A DNA stretch of 64,000 bases from positions 248,001 through 312,000 of the forward strand of contig JAAFJA010000005.1 of assembly GCA_013298765.1 (NCBI GenBank). Reading direction: 5' to 3'. Shown here one piece after another: positions 43,676 through 53,480 of this stretch; positions within the stretch are counted from its first letter, which is position 1, and the number at the start of each line of letters is the position of its first letter. The notes under the pieces are model-generated. The model had not been told where the DNA came from. It did no database searches and saw only the letters and a program-made list of their open reading frames with translations. This DNA comes from Betaproteobacteria bacterium. GTDB taxonomy: Bacteria; Pseudomonadota; Gammaproteobacteria; Burkholderiales; Casimicrobiaceae. The position numbers and the translations under genes were made by a program.

Positions 43676-44582
43676 GGAAGACAAAGCGATCAAAGCTTCA
43701 AACGGCCGCGACAGGCGGCTTTCCGCCGGATTGTATGTGCTCGCCACACCGCTCGGAAACTTGGGCGATATGACCTTGCGCGCGCTCGAAACCTTGCGCG
43801 AAGCCGACACTATCGCCTGCGAAGACACTCGTGTGACGCGTGATCTGCTGCGCCATCTCGCCATCGAGCCGCCCGCGCTTATTTCGGTGCGCGAACACAA
43901 TGAACGCGCACAAAGCAACACTGTGATCAGCCGTATCGCAGCGGGCGAAGTTGTCGTTTACGTGAGCGATGCGGGTACCCCGGCGATTAGTGATCCCGGG
44001 GCGCGAATCGTAGACGCCGTGCGGCTCGCAGGCTATTCGGTCATCCCGATTCCTGGCGTTTCCGCAGTCACTGCAGCACTCTCTGTTTGCGGATTCGAGC
44101 GAACTGCGTTTAGCTTTCTTGGCTTCGCACCGACCACTGAAAAGGCGCTTTCAGAATTCATCGAATCGATGCGAGACGCGACTTCGAACAGCGTTTTTTT
44201 TGAGTCTCCGCATCGCGCTGATAAGACACTTGCAGCGCTCTCAGCGCAGTTACCGGCGGATCGCCGGGTCATGATTGGACGAGAACTCACCAAAAAATTT
44301 GAGACGATTCTGGTGCTCCCGGCCGCTGATCTTTCGAACTGGGCCGATGAGAACAGTGCAACTTTACGCGGCGAGTTCGTTCTGATCGTCGAAGGCGGCG
44401 AGCAATCAAAGCGCGTGCTGGTGGAAACTGCGATTGACGCGCGAAGCCTGCTCAAAGCGCTCATGACAGAGCTCCCGGCCGCCAAGGCCGCGAAAGTGGC
44501 CGCACAGATTACGGGGGCGCCGCGGCAAACGCTCTTCGATATCGCCACTGAACTCAAAAGCCATGCATCAGACGCCGTATGA
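43674..44582 (+). CDS. rsmI: 16S rRNA (cytidine-2'-O)-methyltransferase RsmI
   Basis: 302 residues of the tetrapyrrole-methylase fold: LYVLATPLGNLGDMTLRALE, CEDTRVTRDLL, VVYVSDAGTPAISDPGARIV, and FFESPHR. It methylates C1402 of 16S rRNA. I choose the ATG at 43674, 20 residues before the conserved core; an ATG 14 codons upstream at 43632 is possible. The C-terminus has the usual helical tail. It is divergent from the LpoA gene with overlapping starts. Confidence 0.94.
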   Translation: MEDKAIKASNGRDRRLSAGLYVLATPLGNLGDMTLRALETLREADTIACEDTRVTRDLLRHLAIEPPALISVREHNERAQSNTVISRIAAGEVVVYVSDAGTPAISDPGARIVDAVRLAGYSVIPIPGVSAVTAALSVCGFERTAFSFLGFAPTTEKALSEFIESMRDATSNSVFFESPHRADKTLAALSAQLPADRRVMIGRELTKKFETILVLPAADLSNWADENSATLRGEFVLIVEGGEQSKRVLVETAIDARSLLKALMTELPAAKAAKVAAQITGAPRQTLFDIATELKSHASDAV

Positions 44583-44590
44583 CTTTCGAG

Positions 44591-44619
44591 CGCTAGCCTC
44601 AGTTTAATAAGGGCTAGTC
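44591..44619 (-). repeat. Dispersed CTAGCCCC hairpin, copy 8
   Basis: On the minus strand: GACTAGCCCTTATTAAACTG, then AGGCTAGCG. Both arms are kept (CTAGCC/GGCTAG). It starts nine bases after the rsmI stop. Confidence 0.6.
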
Positions 44620-44765
44620 ATGTTTTCAATTATTTATCGACCTGATTTGAGAATCGAACTTAGTCCCAGACTAAGTTGCGTTTAGTCAAAAACGTTGCTT
44701 ACGTGTGATAAAGTAACAAATAAACCAAAAAAGCGATGCCAACGCGCATCGATAAAATTCCCGCA

Positions 44766-45623
44766 ATGTCCTCCTCCCCCACGCCCGACGGCGTCGCGCG
44801 AAGCGAAAACGCTGGCGATGGCTCGCCTATGATCGAGTTGAGTGAAGTCGCCTTTGGCTACACCAAGGCGCGGCAAATCCTATCCGGGGTGACGTTAAGT
44901 GTGCCAAAAGGCAAACTGGTTGCCGTAATGGGCGGCTCTGGCTGTGGGAAAACAACGATCTTGCGTTTGCTCTGTGGGCAACACGCGGCCACGTCCGGAC
45001 GGGTGAAGGTCAGCGGCAAGAATATTGATGAGATGTCGCGCGATGAGCTCTTTAGTCATCGTCGTCGCTTGGGTATGTTGTTTCAGTTCGGCGCGCTCTT
45101 CACCGACATGACAGTGTTTGAAAATGTCGCGTTCCCGATTCGCGAACATACCGATCTGCCAGAACCTGTTTTGCATGATCTCGTGCTCATGAAGTTAAAC
45201 GCCGTCGGGCTCCGAGGCGCGGCACACCTAAAGCCAAGCGAACTCTCGGGAGGGATGGCCCGCCGCGTGGCGCTCGCGCGGACCATCGCGCTGGACCCCG
45301 AACTTGTGCTCTACGACGAGCCGTTCGCAGGGCTCGATCCTATTTCGCTTTCAATTGTGGGTCAGCTCATCCGCAAATTGAACGACGCACTCGGTATGAC
45401 CTCGATTCTGGTGACGCACGACATTATGGAATCGCTCAAGATCGTCGATTACATCTATTTCATTGCGGATGGAAAGGTCGTGGCGCATGGCGACGTGGAA
45501 AGCATTCGTCGAAGCACTGATCCGTTCGTAAAGCAGTTTGTGAATGGCGAACCCGACGGGCCGGTACGCTTTCACTATCCCGCAAAACCACTCGCTGAGG
45601 CGTTCTCGGGGGCGAGCGCATGA
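44766..45623 (+). CDS. mlaF: Phospholipid ABC transporter, ATP-binding protein MlaF
   Basis: About 285 residues. Walker [10 protein letters not shown], the Q-loop QFGALF, signature [13 protein letters not shown], Walker [15 protein letters not shown], and the His switch THD. MlaF drives retrograde (or bidirectional) lipid traffic between the membranes with MlaE, D, B. The start is uncertain: ATGs at 44736, 44766 and 44829 are all in frame without a clear ribosome-binding site. It overlaps mlaE by four bases (ATGA). Confidence 0.92.
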   Translation: MSSSPTPDGVARSENAGDGSPMIELSEVAFGYTKARQILSGVTLSVPKGKLVAVMGGSGCGKTTILRLLCGQHAATSGRVKVSGKNIDEMSRDELFSHRRRLGMLFQFGALFTDMTVFENVAFPIREHTDLPEPVLHDLVLMKLNAVGLRGAAHLKPSELSGGMARRVALARTIALDPELVLYDEPFAGLDPISLSIVGQLIRKLNDALGMTSILVTHDIMESLKIVDYIYFIADGKVVAHGDVESIRRSTDPFVKQFVNGEPDGPVRFHYPAKPLAEAFSGASA

Positions 45624-46420
45624 ACGCCATCCTGAATTGGTTTGCCGGCATCGGAGTGACCACGCGCGGCGCAATCGCTCGCTTAGGCTTTGCTACGCGT
45701 TTCTTGGTTGCGGTCGTCAAGGCAAGCGGAACGACTTTTTTGCGCCCGCGCCTTTTGATTCGCGAGCTCTATCACGCGGGCGTACTTTCACTTGTGATCG
45801 TCTTGATGAGTGGGCTCTTCGTTGGCATGGTGCTCGCGCTACAGGGCTACGAAACCCTGGTTCGTTTCGGCGCGACTGAGGCGATGGGTGTGTTGGTTGC
45901 GCTCTCGCTTGTGCGTGAACTTGGCCCGGTTGTTGCGGGATTGCTCTTTGCGTCGCGCGCAGGATCGGCGATCACCGCTGAGATCGGCCTGATGAAAACG
46001 ACAGAACAACTCGCTGCGATGGAAGTGATGGCAGTGAATCCGATCGCACGAGTCGTCGCGCCACGCTTCTGGGCGGGCGTGATTTCTTTGCCGTTTCTTG
46101 CCGCGCTCTTTTCCACCCTCGGCATCTACGGCGGCTATCTGGTGGCGGTGAAACTAATCGGCATTGATGGCGGCGCATTTTGGGGCCAGATGCAGGCTGC
46201 CGTCGATTGGCGCTATGACGTGATGAACGGCGTGATCAAAAGTATTGTTTTCGCGTTTGCGGTAAGCCTCATCGCCGTCTTTGAAGGCTACGACGCGACA
46301 CCTACCGCAGAGGGCGTGTCTGCTGCTACTACGCGCACCGTGGTGACCTCGGCGCTCGCTATTTTGACAATTGATTTTGTGCTCACGGTCTTCATGTTCC
46401 GTGGCAGTGTGAATGGATAA
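45620..46420 (+). CDS. mlaE: Phospholipid ABC transporter permease MlaE
   Basis: 266 residues. Five or six membrane helices with the family's [31 protein letters not shown]-type core (here [17 protein letters not shown]). The two copies hold MlaD and contact MlaF. It begins inside the mlaF stop and is five bases from mlaD. Confidence 0.95.
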   Translation: MNAILNWFAGIGVTTRGAIARLGFATRFLVAVVKASGTTFLRPRLLIRELYHAGVLSLVIVLMSGLFVGMVLALQGYETLVRFGATEAMGVLVALSLVRELGPVVAGLLFASRAGSAITAEIGLMKTTEQLAAMEVMAVNPIARVVAPRFWAGVISLPFLAALFSTLGIYGGYLVAVKLIGIDGGAFWGQMQAAVDWRYDVMNGVIKSIVFAFAVSLIAVFEGYDATPTAEGVSAATTRTVVTSALAILTIDFVLTVFMFRGSVNG

Positions 46421-46425
46421 CTCCC

Positions 46426-46944
46426 GTGAATAAACGCGCAATCGACATCTGGGTAGGCTTTTTCGTCGCAATCGGCGTTGCAGCCCTGTTTTTTCTCGCG
46501 CTCAAAGTGGGCAATTTGCTTAACTTTAAGGAAGAGCGCAACGGTTATGAATTGATGGTCAAGTTTGACAACATCGGTAACTTGAAGCCGCGGGCACCCG
46601 TAAAAAGCGCGGGTGTCGTCGTTGGGCGTGTGGAGAAAATTCGCCTGGATCCGCAAACGTTTCAAGCGAGTGTTCGTATTCACCTGGAAAACCAGTACCA
46701 ATTCCCGCGCGACACGATTGCGACAATTTTCACCAGTGGTCTACTTGGAGAGCAGTTCGTGGGCCTTGAAGCGGGCGGCGATACGGAAATGCTCAAAGAT
46801 GAGCAAGAAATCAAAAAGGCGCAGTCCGCCATCCAAATTGAAAAACTAATCTCGCAATTTATGTTTAATCAGGCGCAAAGTGGCGCAAGTGCGGGTGCGG
46901 GTAATGCTGGGAACACGAACCCGAGCGCAGGAGTCAAACCGTAA
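46426..46944 (+). CDS. mlaD: MCE-domain lipid-binding protein MlaD
   Basis: 172 residues. One N-terminal helix (DIWVGFFVAIGVAALFFLAL) anchors it in the inner membrane; one MCE domain follows (YELMVKFDNIGNLKPRAPVKSAGVVVGRV). It forms a hexameric ring that passes lipids. The GTG at 46426 is the start. The C-terminal Gly/Ala/Asn-rich tail is not conserved. Its TAA overlaps the mlaA start. Confidence 0.94.
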   Translation: MNKRAIDIWVGFFVAIGVAALFFLALKVGNLLNFKEERNGYELMVKFDNIGNLKPRAPVKSAGVVVGRVEKIRLDPQTFQASVRIHLENQYQFPRDTIATIFTSGLLGEQFVGLEAGGDTEMLKDEQEIKKAQSAIQIEKLISQFMFNQAQSGASAGAGNAGNTNPSAGVKP

Positions 46945-47636
46945 TGAAGAAATCGTTCACACTTACTGCTGCCGCAGCCGCGCTGACGCTGGCTGGTTGT
47001 GCGTCGTTCAGGGCCGCGCCGGAAGGCGATCCTCTTGAGCCGATCAATCGCGGCATCTTCTCGTTTAACAACACGTTTGATCACTACTTGCTGAAGCCGA
47101 TTGCAAAAGGATATGACGCCGTAGTCCCAAACCCAGTTAAAACGGGGGTTAGCAATGTTTTTCAGAATATGTCGGATGCGCAATCAGTGGTCGGCGGTGC
47201 CCTACAGCTTAAGGGCGCTAAGGTCGGAGATGATATGGGACGCGTTCTCATCAACTCCACCGTTGGTTTAGGCGGTGTTTTCGATCTCGCTACGCCTCTG
47301 GGGATCGAGCGCGGCAATGAGGACGTGGGCCAGGCGCTAGGCTTTTGGGGGATCGGCGCTGGCCCTTACCTCGTGCTGCCTTTCCTAGGCCCGTCGAATG
47401 TTCGCGATCTGGCCGGCCGCGCGGTTGATGGTCAGGCAGACCCGCTCAGTTTCGTGTCATCGGTGCCCGTGCGTAATTCGTTAACGGGCCTGCGCGTGAT
47501 TGATGGCCGCGTGAGCTTGTTTCCGATCGAGGCGCTTGCAAATCAGGCCGCACTAGATCGCTACACCTTCACACGTTCGGCCTACACCCAGCGCCGCGAA
47601 TCGCTGGTTCGCGACGGTAAAGCGCCAAAGGAGTAG
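46944..47636 (+). CDS. mlaA: Outer-membrane lipoprotein MlaA (VacJ)
   Basis: 230 residues. Signal peptide with lipobox LAGC (Cys near residue 18), then the MlaA body: DPLEPINRGIFSFNNTFDHYLLKPIAKGYD and TPLGIERGNEDVGQALGFWGIGAGPYLVLPFLGPSN are conserved. It forms a ring in the outer membrane that removes surface phospholipids. It overlaps mlaD by one base. Confidence 0.95.
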   Translation: MKKSFTLTAAAAALTLAGCASFRAAPEGDPLEPINRGIFSFNNTFDHYLLKPIAKGYDAVVPNPVKTGVSNVFQNMSDAQSVVGGALQLKGAKVGDDMGRVLINSTVGLGGVFDLATPLGIERGNEDVGQALGFWGIGAGPYLVLPFLGPSNVRDLAGRAVDGQADPLSFVSSVPVRNSLTGLRVIDGRVSLFPIEALANQAALDRYTFTRSAYTQRRESLVRDGKAPKE

Positions 47637-47781
47637 TTGTTGATTGAGCCTTTCGAAATTGGCGACAAAGGCCAGGAAGGCTCAACCCTCACCCCCGGCC
47701 CCTGTCCCGAAGGGCGATAGGAGTTACTCGCTCATAGATCGATGTTGCGATTTATGAAAACATTAATTGAAAGTTATAGCG

Positions 47782-48387
47782 ATGGTTTCGATGCAGAAAT
47801 GGTGGATTCAGTTGTTGGCAGCGTGGGTGGCGAGCGCAGCGTTGTTTGCGTTCGCGCAGGTCACTCCCGATGCGCAAGTGAAGGCTGTTACCACTGAAGT
47901 CACCGGCGTTCTCAAATCTGACCCGAGCGTCCTCAGCAATCAAGCGAAGCTGCGGGAGCTGATCGAATCGAAGTTGGTGCCGAATTTCAACTTTGCACGC
48001 ATGACGCAGCTCGCGATGGGCCGCAATTGGTCGAAGGCGTCGCCTGAACAACAAGCAACGCTCACCAAAGAGTTCAGAACGCTTCTGGTGCGCACCTATT
48101 CATCCTCGCTCTCGAATTTCAAGAACAACACGATCGACTACCGGCCGCTCCGTATGCAACCCAGCGACACCGATGTAACGGTGAAGACGGTCGTGCAGCA
48201 AGCCAATGGCCAAGGTATTCCCATCGATTACTCAATGGAGAAAGGCGCTGATGGCTCGTGGAAAGCCTATGACGTCGCCGTCGCTGGTGTAAGCCTTGTC
48301 ACCAATTACCGCGATGAGTTCAATAGCGTCATCAACGCTCAGGGCGTGGATGCGCTCATCAAGCAACTGCAATCGAAAAACAAGTAG
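47782..48387 (+). CDS. mlaC: Periplasmic phospholipid-binding protein MlaC
   Basis: 201 residues. Signal peptide (WWIQLLAAWVASAALFAFAQ) and the MlaC fold, with LVPNFNFARMTQLAMGRNW, VRTYSSSLSNFKNNTIDYRPL, and YDVAVAGVSLVTNYRDEFN. It shuttles lipid between MlaA and MlaD. The ATG at 47782 is chosen; ATG 47791 or a TTG at 47767 are possible. The 145-base gap after mlaA has no clear element beyond a CCCTCACCCCC stretch. Confidence 0.94.
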   Translation: MVSMQKWWIQLLAAWVASAALFAFAQVTPDAQVKAVTTEVTGVLKSDPSVLSNQAKLRELIESKLVPNFNFARMTQLAMGRNWSKASPEQQATLTKEFRTLLVRTYSSSLSNFKNNTIDYRPLRMQPSDTDVTVKTVVQQANGQGIPIDYSMEKGADGSWKAYDVAVAGVSLVTNYRDEFNSVINAQGVDALIKQLQSKNK

Positions 48388-48421
48388 CCTAGGTTGCGCA
48401 AAGCGAAACCCAGCATCGAAA

Positions 48422-48682
48422 ATGAAAATCGACGGCGAACTCACCTACGCAAATGCGAACGAACGCTGGCAAGCGCTCTCGCGCGACGTACTGGCAGCGA
48501 CGGAGATCGACGTCTCCGCCGTCACCAAAATTGATTCTGCCGGTTTGGCACTACTCACCGCGTTACGCGGTTACAACGAAGGGAATATTGGCGGCAGCGC
48601 ACCAGCGCGCCGCCTGATTCACCCGACGCCAGAAATCATGCGCCTCGCAACCGCGTACGACGTGGCTGAACTATTCGCCTGA
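48422..48682 (+). CDS. mlaB: STAS-domain protein MlaB
   Basis: 86 residues of the STAS fold (MKIDGELTYANANERW, then IDVSAVTKIDSAGLALLTAL). MlaB binds MlaF and is needed for its activity. It lies 34 bases after mlaC, completing mlaFEDACB. The operon ends here; a GCTAAAAT-CAAG-GGTT promoter-like site lies before the next gene. Confidence 0.88.
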   Translation: MKIDGELTYANANERWQALSRDVLAATEIDVSAVTKIDSAGLALLTALRGYNEGNIGGSAPARRLIHPTPEIMRLATAYDVAELFA

Positions 48683-48797
48683 AACCGAGCGAGCGACACT
48701 CGCTGCGCACTATCGCGCGAGCGATTCAGAGCAAGCTGCTCGCGCGCTGCACACGTCCAAGCCCGCTAAAATCAAGGGTTCTACCGAGAATCCTTCC

Positions 48798-49745
48798 GTG
48801 CCTCCATCTGCCCCCAATGCCATCGTGCCCGCTGTCGATATCGCGGGCGTCAGCAAATCATTTGTCAACGCCTCGAAAAAGGGAGACGACAAAGTTCAAG
48901 CGCTCGATCACGTGAGTTTGCGCGTAGAGCAGGGCGAGTTTTTCGCGTTGCTCGGCCCAAACGGCGCGGGCAAGACCACGCTCATTTCGATTCTCGCCGG
49001 ACTTACCAAAGCCGATAGCGGCACCGCGAAGATCATGGGCTTCGACACTGTGCGAGAGTACCGAGATGCGCGCACGAACCTCGGCGTGGTGCCGCAAGAA
49101 CTCGTGTTCGATCCGTTTTTCACAGTGCGCGAAACGCTGGAGTTGCAAGCGAAGTACTACGGCGTTAAAAGCGCTACCGCGTGGATCGACGAAATTCTCG
49201 AAAACCTCGATCTCAAGAGCAAAGCTAACGCAAATATGCGCGCGCTCTCAGGCGGCATGAAGCGTCGCGTGTTAGTTGGGCAAGCGCTCGTTCATAAGCC
49301 GCCTGTGATCGTGCTCGATGAACCGACTGCGGGCGTTGACGTTGAGCTGCGGCAAAACTTGTGGTCCTTCGTTAAGCGACTGAACGGCGAAGGCCACACC
49401 ATCATTTTGACTACGCACTACCTCGAAGAAGCCGAGGCGCTGTGCTCGCGCGTGGCGATGTTGAAGGCCGGCAAAGTCGTTGCCCTCGACACGACTGCAA
49501 ACCTGCTGCGCGGGATGTCGGGTATCACGGTGCAGATTTCGGCGGATGACGTTCCGCCTGCATGGGCATCGTGCGGCGGCATTCAAGCGAGCGGCGCGCA
49601 GGGCTACACGCTATCGGGTTATGGCGAACTCGAACAATTGCTCGCCGACTATCGCGCCGCGAATATCGCTGTCAAGGAAATGAAGCTCGGCGAAGCGGAT
49701 CTTGAGCAAGCGTTCCTCAAGTTAACGTCGAAAGAGGCGGCGTAG
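48798..49745 (+). CDS. ABC transporter ATP-binding protein (YadG-like)
   Basis: 315 residues. Walker A GPNGAGKTT, signature LSGGMKRRVLVGQAL, Walker B VIVLDEPTAGVDVELR, His switch TTHYLEEAEALC, followed by a C-terminal regulatory extension of about 80 residues. The start is a GTG at 48798. It pairs with the ABC-2 permease ten bases downstream. Relatives (YadG, DrrA, NodI) export lipids, polysaccharides or drugs; the substrate is unknown here. Confidence 0.92.
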   Translation: MPPSAPNAIVPAVDIAGVSKSFVNASKKGDDKVQALDHVSLRVEQGEFFALLGPNGAGKTTLISILAGLTKADSGTAKIMGFDTVREYRDARTNLGVVPQELVFDPFFTVRETLELQAKYYGVKSATAWIDEILENLDLKSKANANMRALSGGMKRRVLVGQALVHKPPVIVLDEPTAGVDVELRQNLWSFVKRLNGEGHTIILTTHYLEEAEALCSRVAMLKAGKVVALDTTANLLRGMSGITVQISADDVPPAWASCGGIQASGAQGYTLSGYGELEQLLADYRAANIAVKEMKLGEADLEQAFLKLTSKEAA

Positions 49746-49754
49746 AAAAACATC

Positions 49755-50597
49755 ATGAACGACGTTTCAAACCCTCTGCCGGTCACCTCTGCCAGCGCCC
49801 AAATTCGTAAGTCAAGCAGCCCGATTTTGGGGCCGGGCTTCAAAGCGCTTTTCTACAAGGAATGCCTCCGTTTTTGGAAGGTTGCATTCCAAACGGTGGT
49901 CGCACCGGTCGTCACCACGCTGCTTTACTTGCTCATCTTCTCGCATGCGTTGTCCGAACATGTAAAGGTCTATGACGGGAAGATTTCGTATGTCGAGTTT
50001 CTGGTGCCCGGCCTCATCATGATGGCGGTGTTGCAGAACGCATTTGCGAATTCGTCGTCGTCGATGATTCAATCGAAGATGATGCGCAACTTGATCTTCA
50101 TCTTGTTGCCTCCGATCACGTCGCTCGAAATTTTTTGTGCATACGTGTTTGGCGCGATGGCGCGCGGGCTTACGGTGGGTTTCGCGATGTGGTTGATCAC
50201 CTTGCCCTTCGTGCCATGGCATGCCTTGGTGCCCGATAACGCGCTTTGGGTCGTTGTGTTCGCTGTGGGCGGCACCTGGGTCATGGGCACGCTCGGTTTG
50301 ATCGCTGGCATTTGGTCAGAGAAATTTGATCACCTCGCGGTGTTCCAAAACTTCATCATCATGCCGCTCACGTTCCTGGCGGGCACTTTTTATTCGATCA
50401 AAACACTACCCGCGTTCTGGCAATCGGTCTCGCATCTGAATCCGTTTTTCTACATGATTGATGGATTCCGCTACGGGTTCTTTGGCGTCTCAGACGTGAG
50501 CCCATGGATTTCACTCGGCGTGGTCGCAATTTTTATGACGCTGCTTACGGTCGTTGCCATGCGCATGCTCGTAACTGGCTACAAGCTTCGGCAATAG
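49755..50597 (+). CDS. ABC-2 type permease (YadH-like)
   Basis: 280 residues with six hydrophobic helices and the family's FWKVAFQTVVAPVVTTLLYLLIF and LTFLAGTFYSIKTLPAFWQSVSHLNP segments. With YadG it forms an exporter of unknown cargo. It ends eight bases before a palindromic repeat. Confidence 0.92.
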   Translation: MNDVSNPLPVTSASAQIRKSSSPILGPGFKALFYKECLRFWKVAFQTVVAPVVTTLLYLLIFSHALSEHVKVYDGKISYVEFLVPGLIMMAVLQNAFANSSSSMIQSKMMRNLIFILLPPITSLEIFCAYVFGAMARGLTVGFAMWLITLPFVPWHALVPDNALWVVVFAVGGTWVMGTLGLIAGIWSEKFDHLAVFQNFIIMPLTFLAGTFYSIKTLPAFWQSVSHLNPFFYMIDGFRYGFFGVSDVSPWISLGVVAIFMTLLTVVAMRMLVTGYKLRQ

Positions 50598-50604
50598 TCG
50601 TGAA

Positions 50605-50712
50605 TTTTTCGCCACAGATGAACACAGATACACACAGATTTGAATCGCGGCTTCATCCAAGTTCGGAGAGAAACACATCTGTGTTCATCTGTGTAAATCT
50701 GTGGCAAAAATA
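50605..50712. repeat. Inverted repeat, CACAGATGAACACAG family, copy 1
   Basis: GCCACAGATGAACACAGAT on the left faces ATCTGTGTTCATCTGTG ... CTGTGGC on the right, about 30-base arms. It lies directly after the permease stop codon. Similar elements follow hisD and hisC. Confidence 0.85.
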
Positions 50713-50750
50713 AACTGCCTCTACAACAACTAAAGCATTCGGAATTTCGT

Positions 50751-50993
50751 ATGGTCACTCCCGACATGGTCAAAGGCTACATCGTTGCTGGTTTGCAGTG
50801 CGATCACATCGAAGTTGAGGGCGATGGCCAACACTTTTACGCAACCATCGTGAGCCCTGAATTTCGTGGTTTGATGCTCGTGAAGCAACAGCAGAAGGTG
50901 TACGCCGTGCTCGGTAATCGTATGAAGGCAGAGATACATGCGCTTTCGATGAAGACCTACACGCCTGAGAAGTGGGCGGAGATGAAATCTTGA
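50751..50993 (+). CDS. ibaG: BolA/IbaG-family protein
   Basis: 80 residues of the BolA fold: [30 protein letters not shown] and the helix-turn-helix-like [29 protein letters not shown]. BolA-like proteins bind [2Fe-2S] with monothiol glutaredoxins. In betaproteobacteria it normally precedes murA; here murA is absent and a repeat leads straight to hisG. Confidence 0.93.
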   Translation: MVTPDMVKGYIVAGLQCDHIEVEGDGQHFYATIVSPEFRGLMLVKQQQKVYAVLGNRMKAEIHALSMKTYTPEKWAEMKS

Positions 50994-51014
50994 TCACGTT
51001 CGCGCTTCAGTTTT

Positions 51015-51121
51015 GTCATTCCCGCGAAGGCGGGAACCCAGACCGGGACGCCGCAACATTCGCCGACGTGGGAGAACATCAACGTTTCCCGGCCTGGGTT
51101 CCCGCCTTCGCGGGGATGACA
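51015..51121. repeat. Inverted pair of dRS3-like repeats between ibaG and hisG
   Basis: GTCATTCCCGCGAAGGCGGG with AACCCAG faces CTGGGTTCCCGCC with TTCGCGGGGATGAC. This is the same family as between hsdM and hsdS. It creates a spurious 46-codon N-terminal extension of the hisG frame. Confidence 0.88.
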
Positions 51122-51150
51122 GTAAGCGGATCGCCGTCGGAGCAGATCGA

Positions 51151-51789
51151 ATGATTACCTTCGCGCTCTCTAAAGGCCGCATCCTCGACGACACGCGACC
51201 GCTCCTGCGCGCGGCGGGAATGGATGTCACTGAAGATCCCGAGTCTTCCCGCAAACTGATCCTTGCGACGGAGCGTGCAGATGTTCGCGTCGTGCTCGTG
51301 CGCGCGAGTGATGTGCCTACCTACGTTCAATACGGTGGTGCGGACATCGGTATCTCCGGTAAAGATACGTTGATGGAAACCGATACCACGGGGCTTTACG
51401 AACCGCTCGACCTGAAAATCGCGACCTGCCGTTTGATGGTGGCAATCCCCGAGAGTACAGATTACGAAGCGCTCGTGCAACGCGGTCGCCGACTTCGCGT
51501 GGCCACCAAATACATCGACACCGCACGCGCGCATTTTGCGAAGAAGGGCGTGCACGTCGATCTCATCAAGCTCTATGGTTCGATGGAGCTTGCACCGCTA
51601 GTGCACATGGCTGATGCGATCGTGGACGTGGTGAGCAGCGGGGCGACGCTCAAGGCAAACAACTTGCGCGCCGTTGAAAAGATTGCCGACATTTCCGCGC
51701 GCTTGATCGTGAATCAAGCGGCACTCAAAACGAAACGCGAAGCCTTGATGCCGATCATTGAGAGCTTTGCGAAGAGTGTGAGCAAGTAA
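51151..51789 (+). CDS. hisG: ATP phosphoribosyltransferase catalytic subunit, short form
   Basis: 212 residues: [15 protein letters not shown], the family start, then [14 protein letters not shown], and the PRPP-binding region [12 protein letters not shown]-like (here [14 protein letters not shown]). It is the short HisG, which needs the HisZ regulatory partner (not in this window) for activity and feedback by histidine. It starts histidine synthesis. ATG 51151 with GGAG upstream excludes the repeat-derived extension. Confidence 0.95.
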   Translation: MITFALSKGRILDDTRPLLRAAGMDVTEDPESSRKLILATERADVRVVLVRASDVPTYVQYGGADIGISGKDTLMETDTTGLYEPLDLKIATCRLMVAIPESTDYEALVQRGRRLRVATKYIDTARAHFAKKGVHVDLIKLYGSMELAPLVHMADAIVDVVSSGATLKANNLRAVEKIADISARLIVNQAALKTKREALMPIIESFAKSVSK

Positions 51790-51812
51790 ACGATTTGCGA
51801 TTGCTCTTTTTT

Positions 51813-51918
51813 ATAGGCGCGGGCTTGACGTCGCTTCTCTCCCTCACCCGACGCTCCGCGTCGACCTCTCCCAAAGGGAGAGGTGAAGAGCCCGCCGGGT
51901 CAAGCCGTCGCCTACGAC
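51813..51918. repeat. Nested inverted repeats between hisG and hisD
   Basis: The outer pair is GTAGGCG-family (ATAGGCGCGGGCTTGACG and GGTCAAGCCGTCGCCTACG). Inside lies another type: TCCCTCACCCGACGC, then CGACCTCTCCC and GGGAGAGG, the family also seen between hisB and hisH. One element seems to have inserted into the other. Confidence 0.82.
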
Positions 51919-51945
51919 ACCGAACGCTGCTTCTAGGTTTTTGAT

Positions 51946-53244
51946 ATGAAGTCACTCAACACCGCCGATACCAATTTCTACGCCTCGCTCAACGCGATGA
52001 CGGAGCACGCCGGTGCGCTGGATGTGAGTGTTGATCATGTGGTCGCGGAAATTCTCGCGGATGTACGCGCGCGGGGTGACGTCGCGGTGCTCGAATACAC
52101 GAAGAAGTTTGACAAGCTCGATGTGTCTTCAGTGAGCGCGCTCGAGTTGACGAAAGCGGAGATGAAGGCGGCGTACGACTCGCTCGACCTAGCGCTTCGC
52201 GATGCGCTCGTCACCGCGCGTGATCGCATTGAGTCGTATCACCGCAAACAAGTGGCCGAAGGCTGGCGCTACACCGAGGCCGACGGCACACAGCTCGGCG
52301 TGAAGATCACGCCACTCGATCGCGTCGGACTTTATGTGCCGGGTGGAAAAGCGGCGTATCCCTCGTCGCTTTTGATGAACGCAGTGCCCGCAAAAGTGGC
52401 TGGCGTCGGCGAAGTCATCATGGTCGTGCCGACACCAAACGGCGTGAAGAACCCGACCGTACTTGCTGCGGCGCACATTGCGGGCGTTGATCGCGCGTTC
52501 ACGATTGGCGGCGCGCAGGCGGTCGGCGCACTCGCGTACGGCACGAAAACGATTCCGCAAGTCGACAAAATCGTCGGTCCCGGTAACGCCTACGTCGCCG
52601 CCGCGAAGCGTCGCGTATTCGGTATCGTTGGTATCGACATGATCGCGGGGCCCTCGGAAATTCTCGTGATTGCGGATGAGAACGCCAATCCCGACTGGGT
52701 CGCGATGGATTTGTTTTCGCAAGCTGAGCATGATGAAGTCGCGCAATCGATTTTGCTCACGCCGAGCGCGGCGCTGATTGATCGTGTGCTCGCCAGCATC
52801 GAAACGTTGTTACCGCAAATGCCGCGCAAAGACATCATCAGCGCATCGCTTTCGGGGCGCGGCATGATCGTGCACACGCGCTCGCTCGTAGAGGCATGCG
52901 AAGTTTCCAATCACATCGCGCCTGAGCATCTCGAACTGTCGGTTGCTGACCCGGAAGCATTGCTGCCGCATATCAAACATGCGGGCGCAGTCTTCATGGG
53001 CTACGGCTCCAGCGAATCACTTGGCGATTACGTGGCTGGCACGAATCACGTGCTTCCGACGTCGCGCTCCGCACGATTCTCCTCGCCGCTCGGCGTCTAT
53101 GATTTCCAGAAGCGCACCAGCCTCATTTACGCCTCGCCCGAGGGCGCACGCACGCTCGGGCGCGCCGCCGCAACGCTCGCCTACGCAGAGGGCCTCCAAG
53201 CCCATGCGCGGGCGGCGGAATTGCGGATGGAGGAGTTGCCCTGA
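51946..53244 (+). CDS. hisD: Histidinol dehydrogenase
   Basis: 432 residues with [18 protein letters not shown], the zinc-binding QAEHDEVAQ, and the catalytic [10 protein letters not shown]. It oxidises L-histidinol to histidine in two NAD-dependent steps, the last of the pathway. It begins 28 bases after a nested repeat. Confidence 0.96.
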   Translation: MKSLNTADTNFYASLNAMTEHAGALDVSVDHVVAEILADVRARGDVAVLEYTKKFDKLDVSSVSALELTKAEMKAAYDSLDLALRDALVTARDRIESYHRKQVAEGWRYTEADGTQLGVKITPLDRVGLYVPGGKAAYPSSLLMNAVPAKVAGVGEVIMVVPTPNGVKNPTVLAAAHIAGVDRAFTIGGAQAVGALAYGTKTIPQVDKIVGPGNAYVAAAKRRVFGIVGIDMIAGPSEILVIADENANPDWVAMDLFSQAEHDEVAQSILLTPSAALIDRVLASIETLLPQMPRKDIISASLSGRGMIVHTRSLVEACEVSNHIAPEHLELSVADPEALLPHIKHAGAVFMGYGSSESLGDYVAGTNHVLPTSRSARFSSPLGVYDFQKRTSLIYASPEGARTLGRAAATLAYAEGLQAHARAAELRMEELP

Positions 53245-53373
53245 ATTTTTTGACGCTGATTTCGCTGATTTCGCAGATTGCCGCTGATTAGCTTTTGGTT
53301 TGCTGCGCCCGTGCAGAAATACCAGCCAATAATCTGTGTAAATCAGCGTAATCAGCGTAATCAGCGTCAAAAG
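53245..53373. repeat. Inverted repeat after hisD, GACGCTGAT family
   Basis: TTTTGACGCTGATTTCGCTG on the left and CAGCGTAATCAGCGTCAAAA on the right, with inner AATCTGTG. It starts at the hisD stop codon. It is a relative of the CTGTGTTCATCTGTG elements, with the same 'element straight after stop' placement. Confidence 0.8.
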
Positions 53374-53480
53374 AAACCCGATTCCACACCCAAGTAAGTG
53401 TTGATCGAGCAAAGCACTTAATTGTTAACTATTTTTGTATATCGCCCTTTTTGACAGGGCAAGACCATAGAAAACGTGAA

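Noticed and set aside
51013-51150. N-terminal extension of HisG
   Set aside because: The extra 46 codons translate dRS3-like repeats; the family starts at [10 protein letters not shown].
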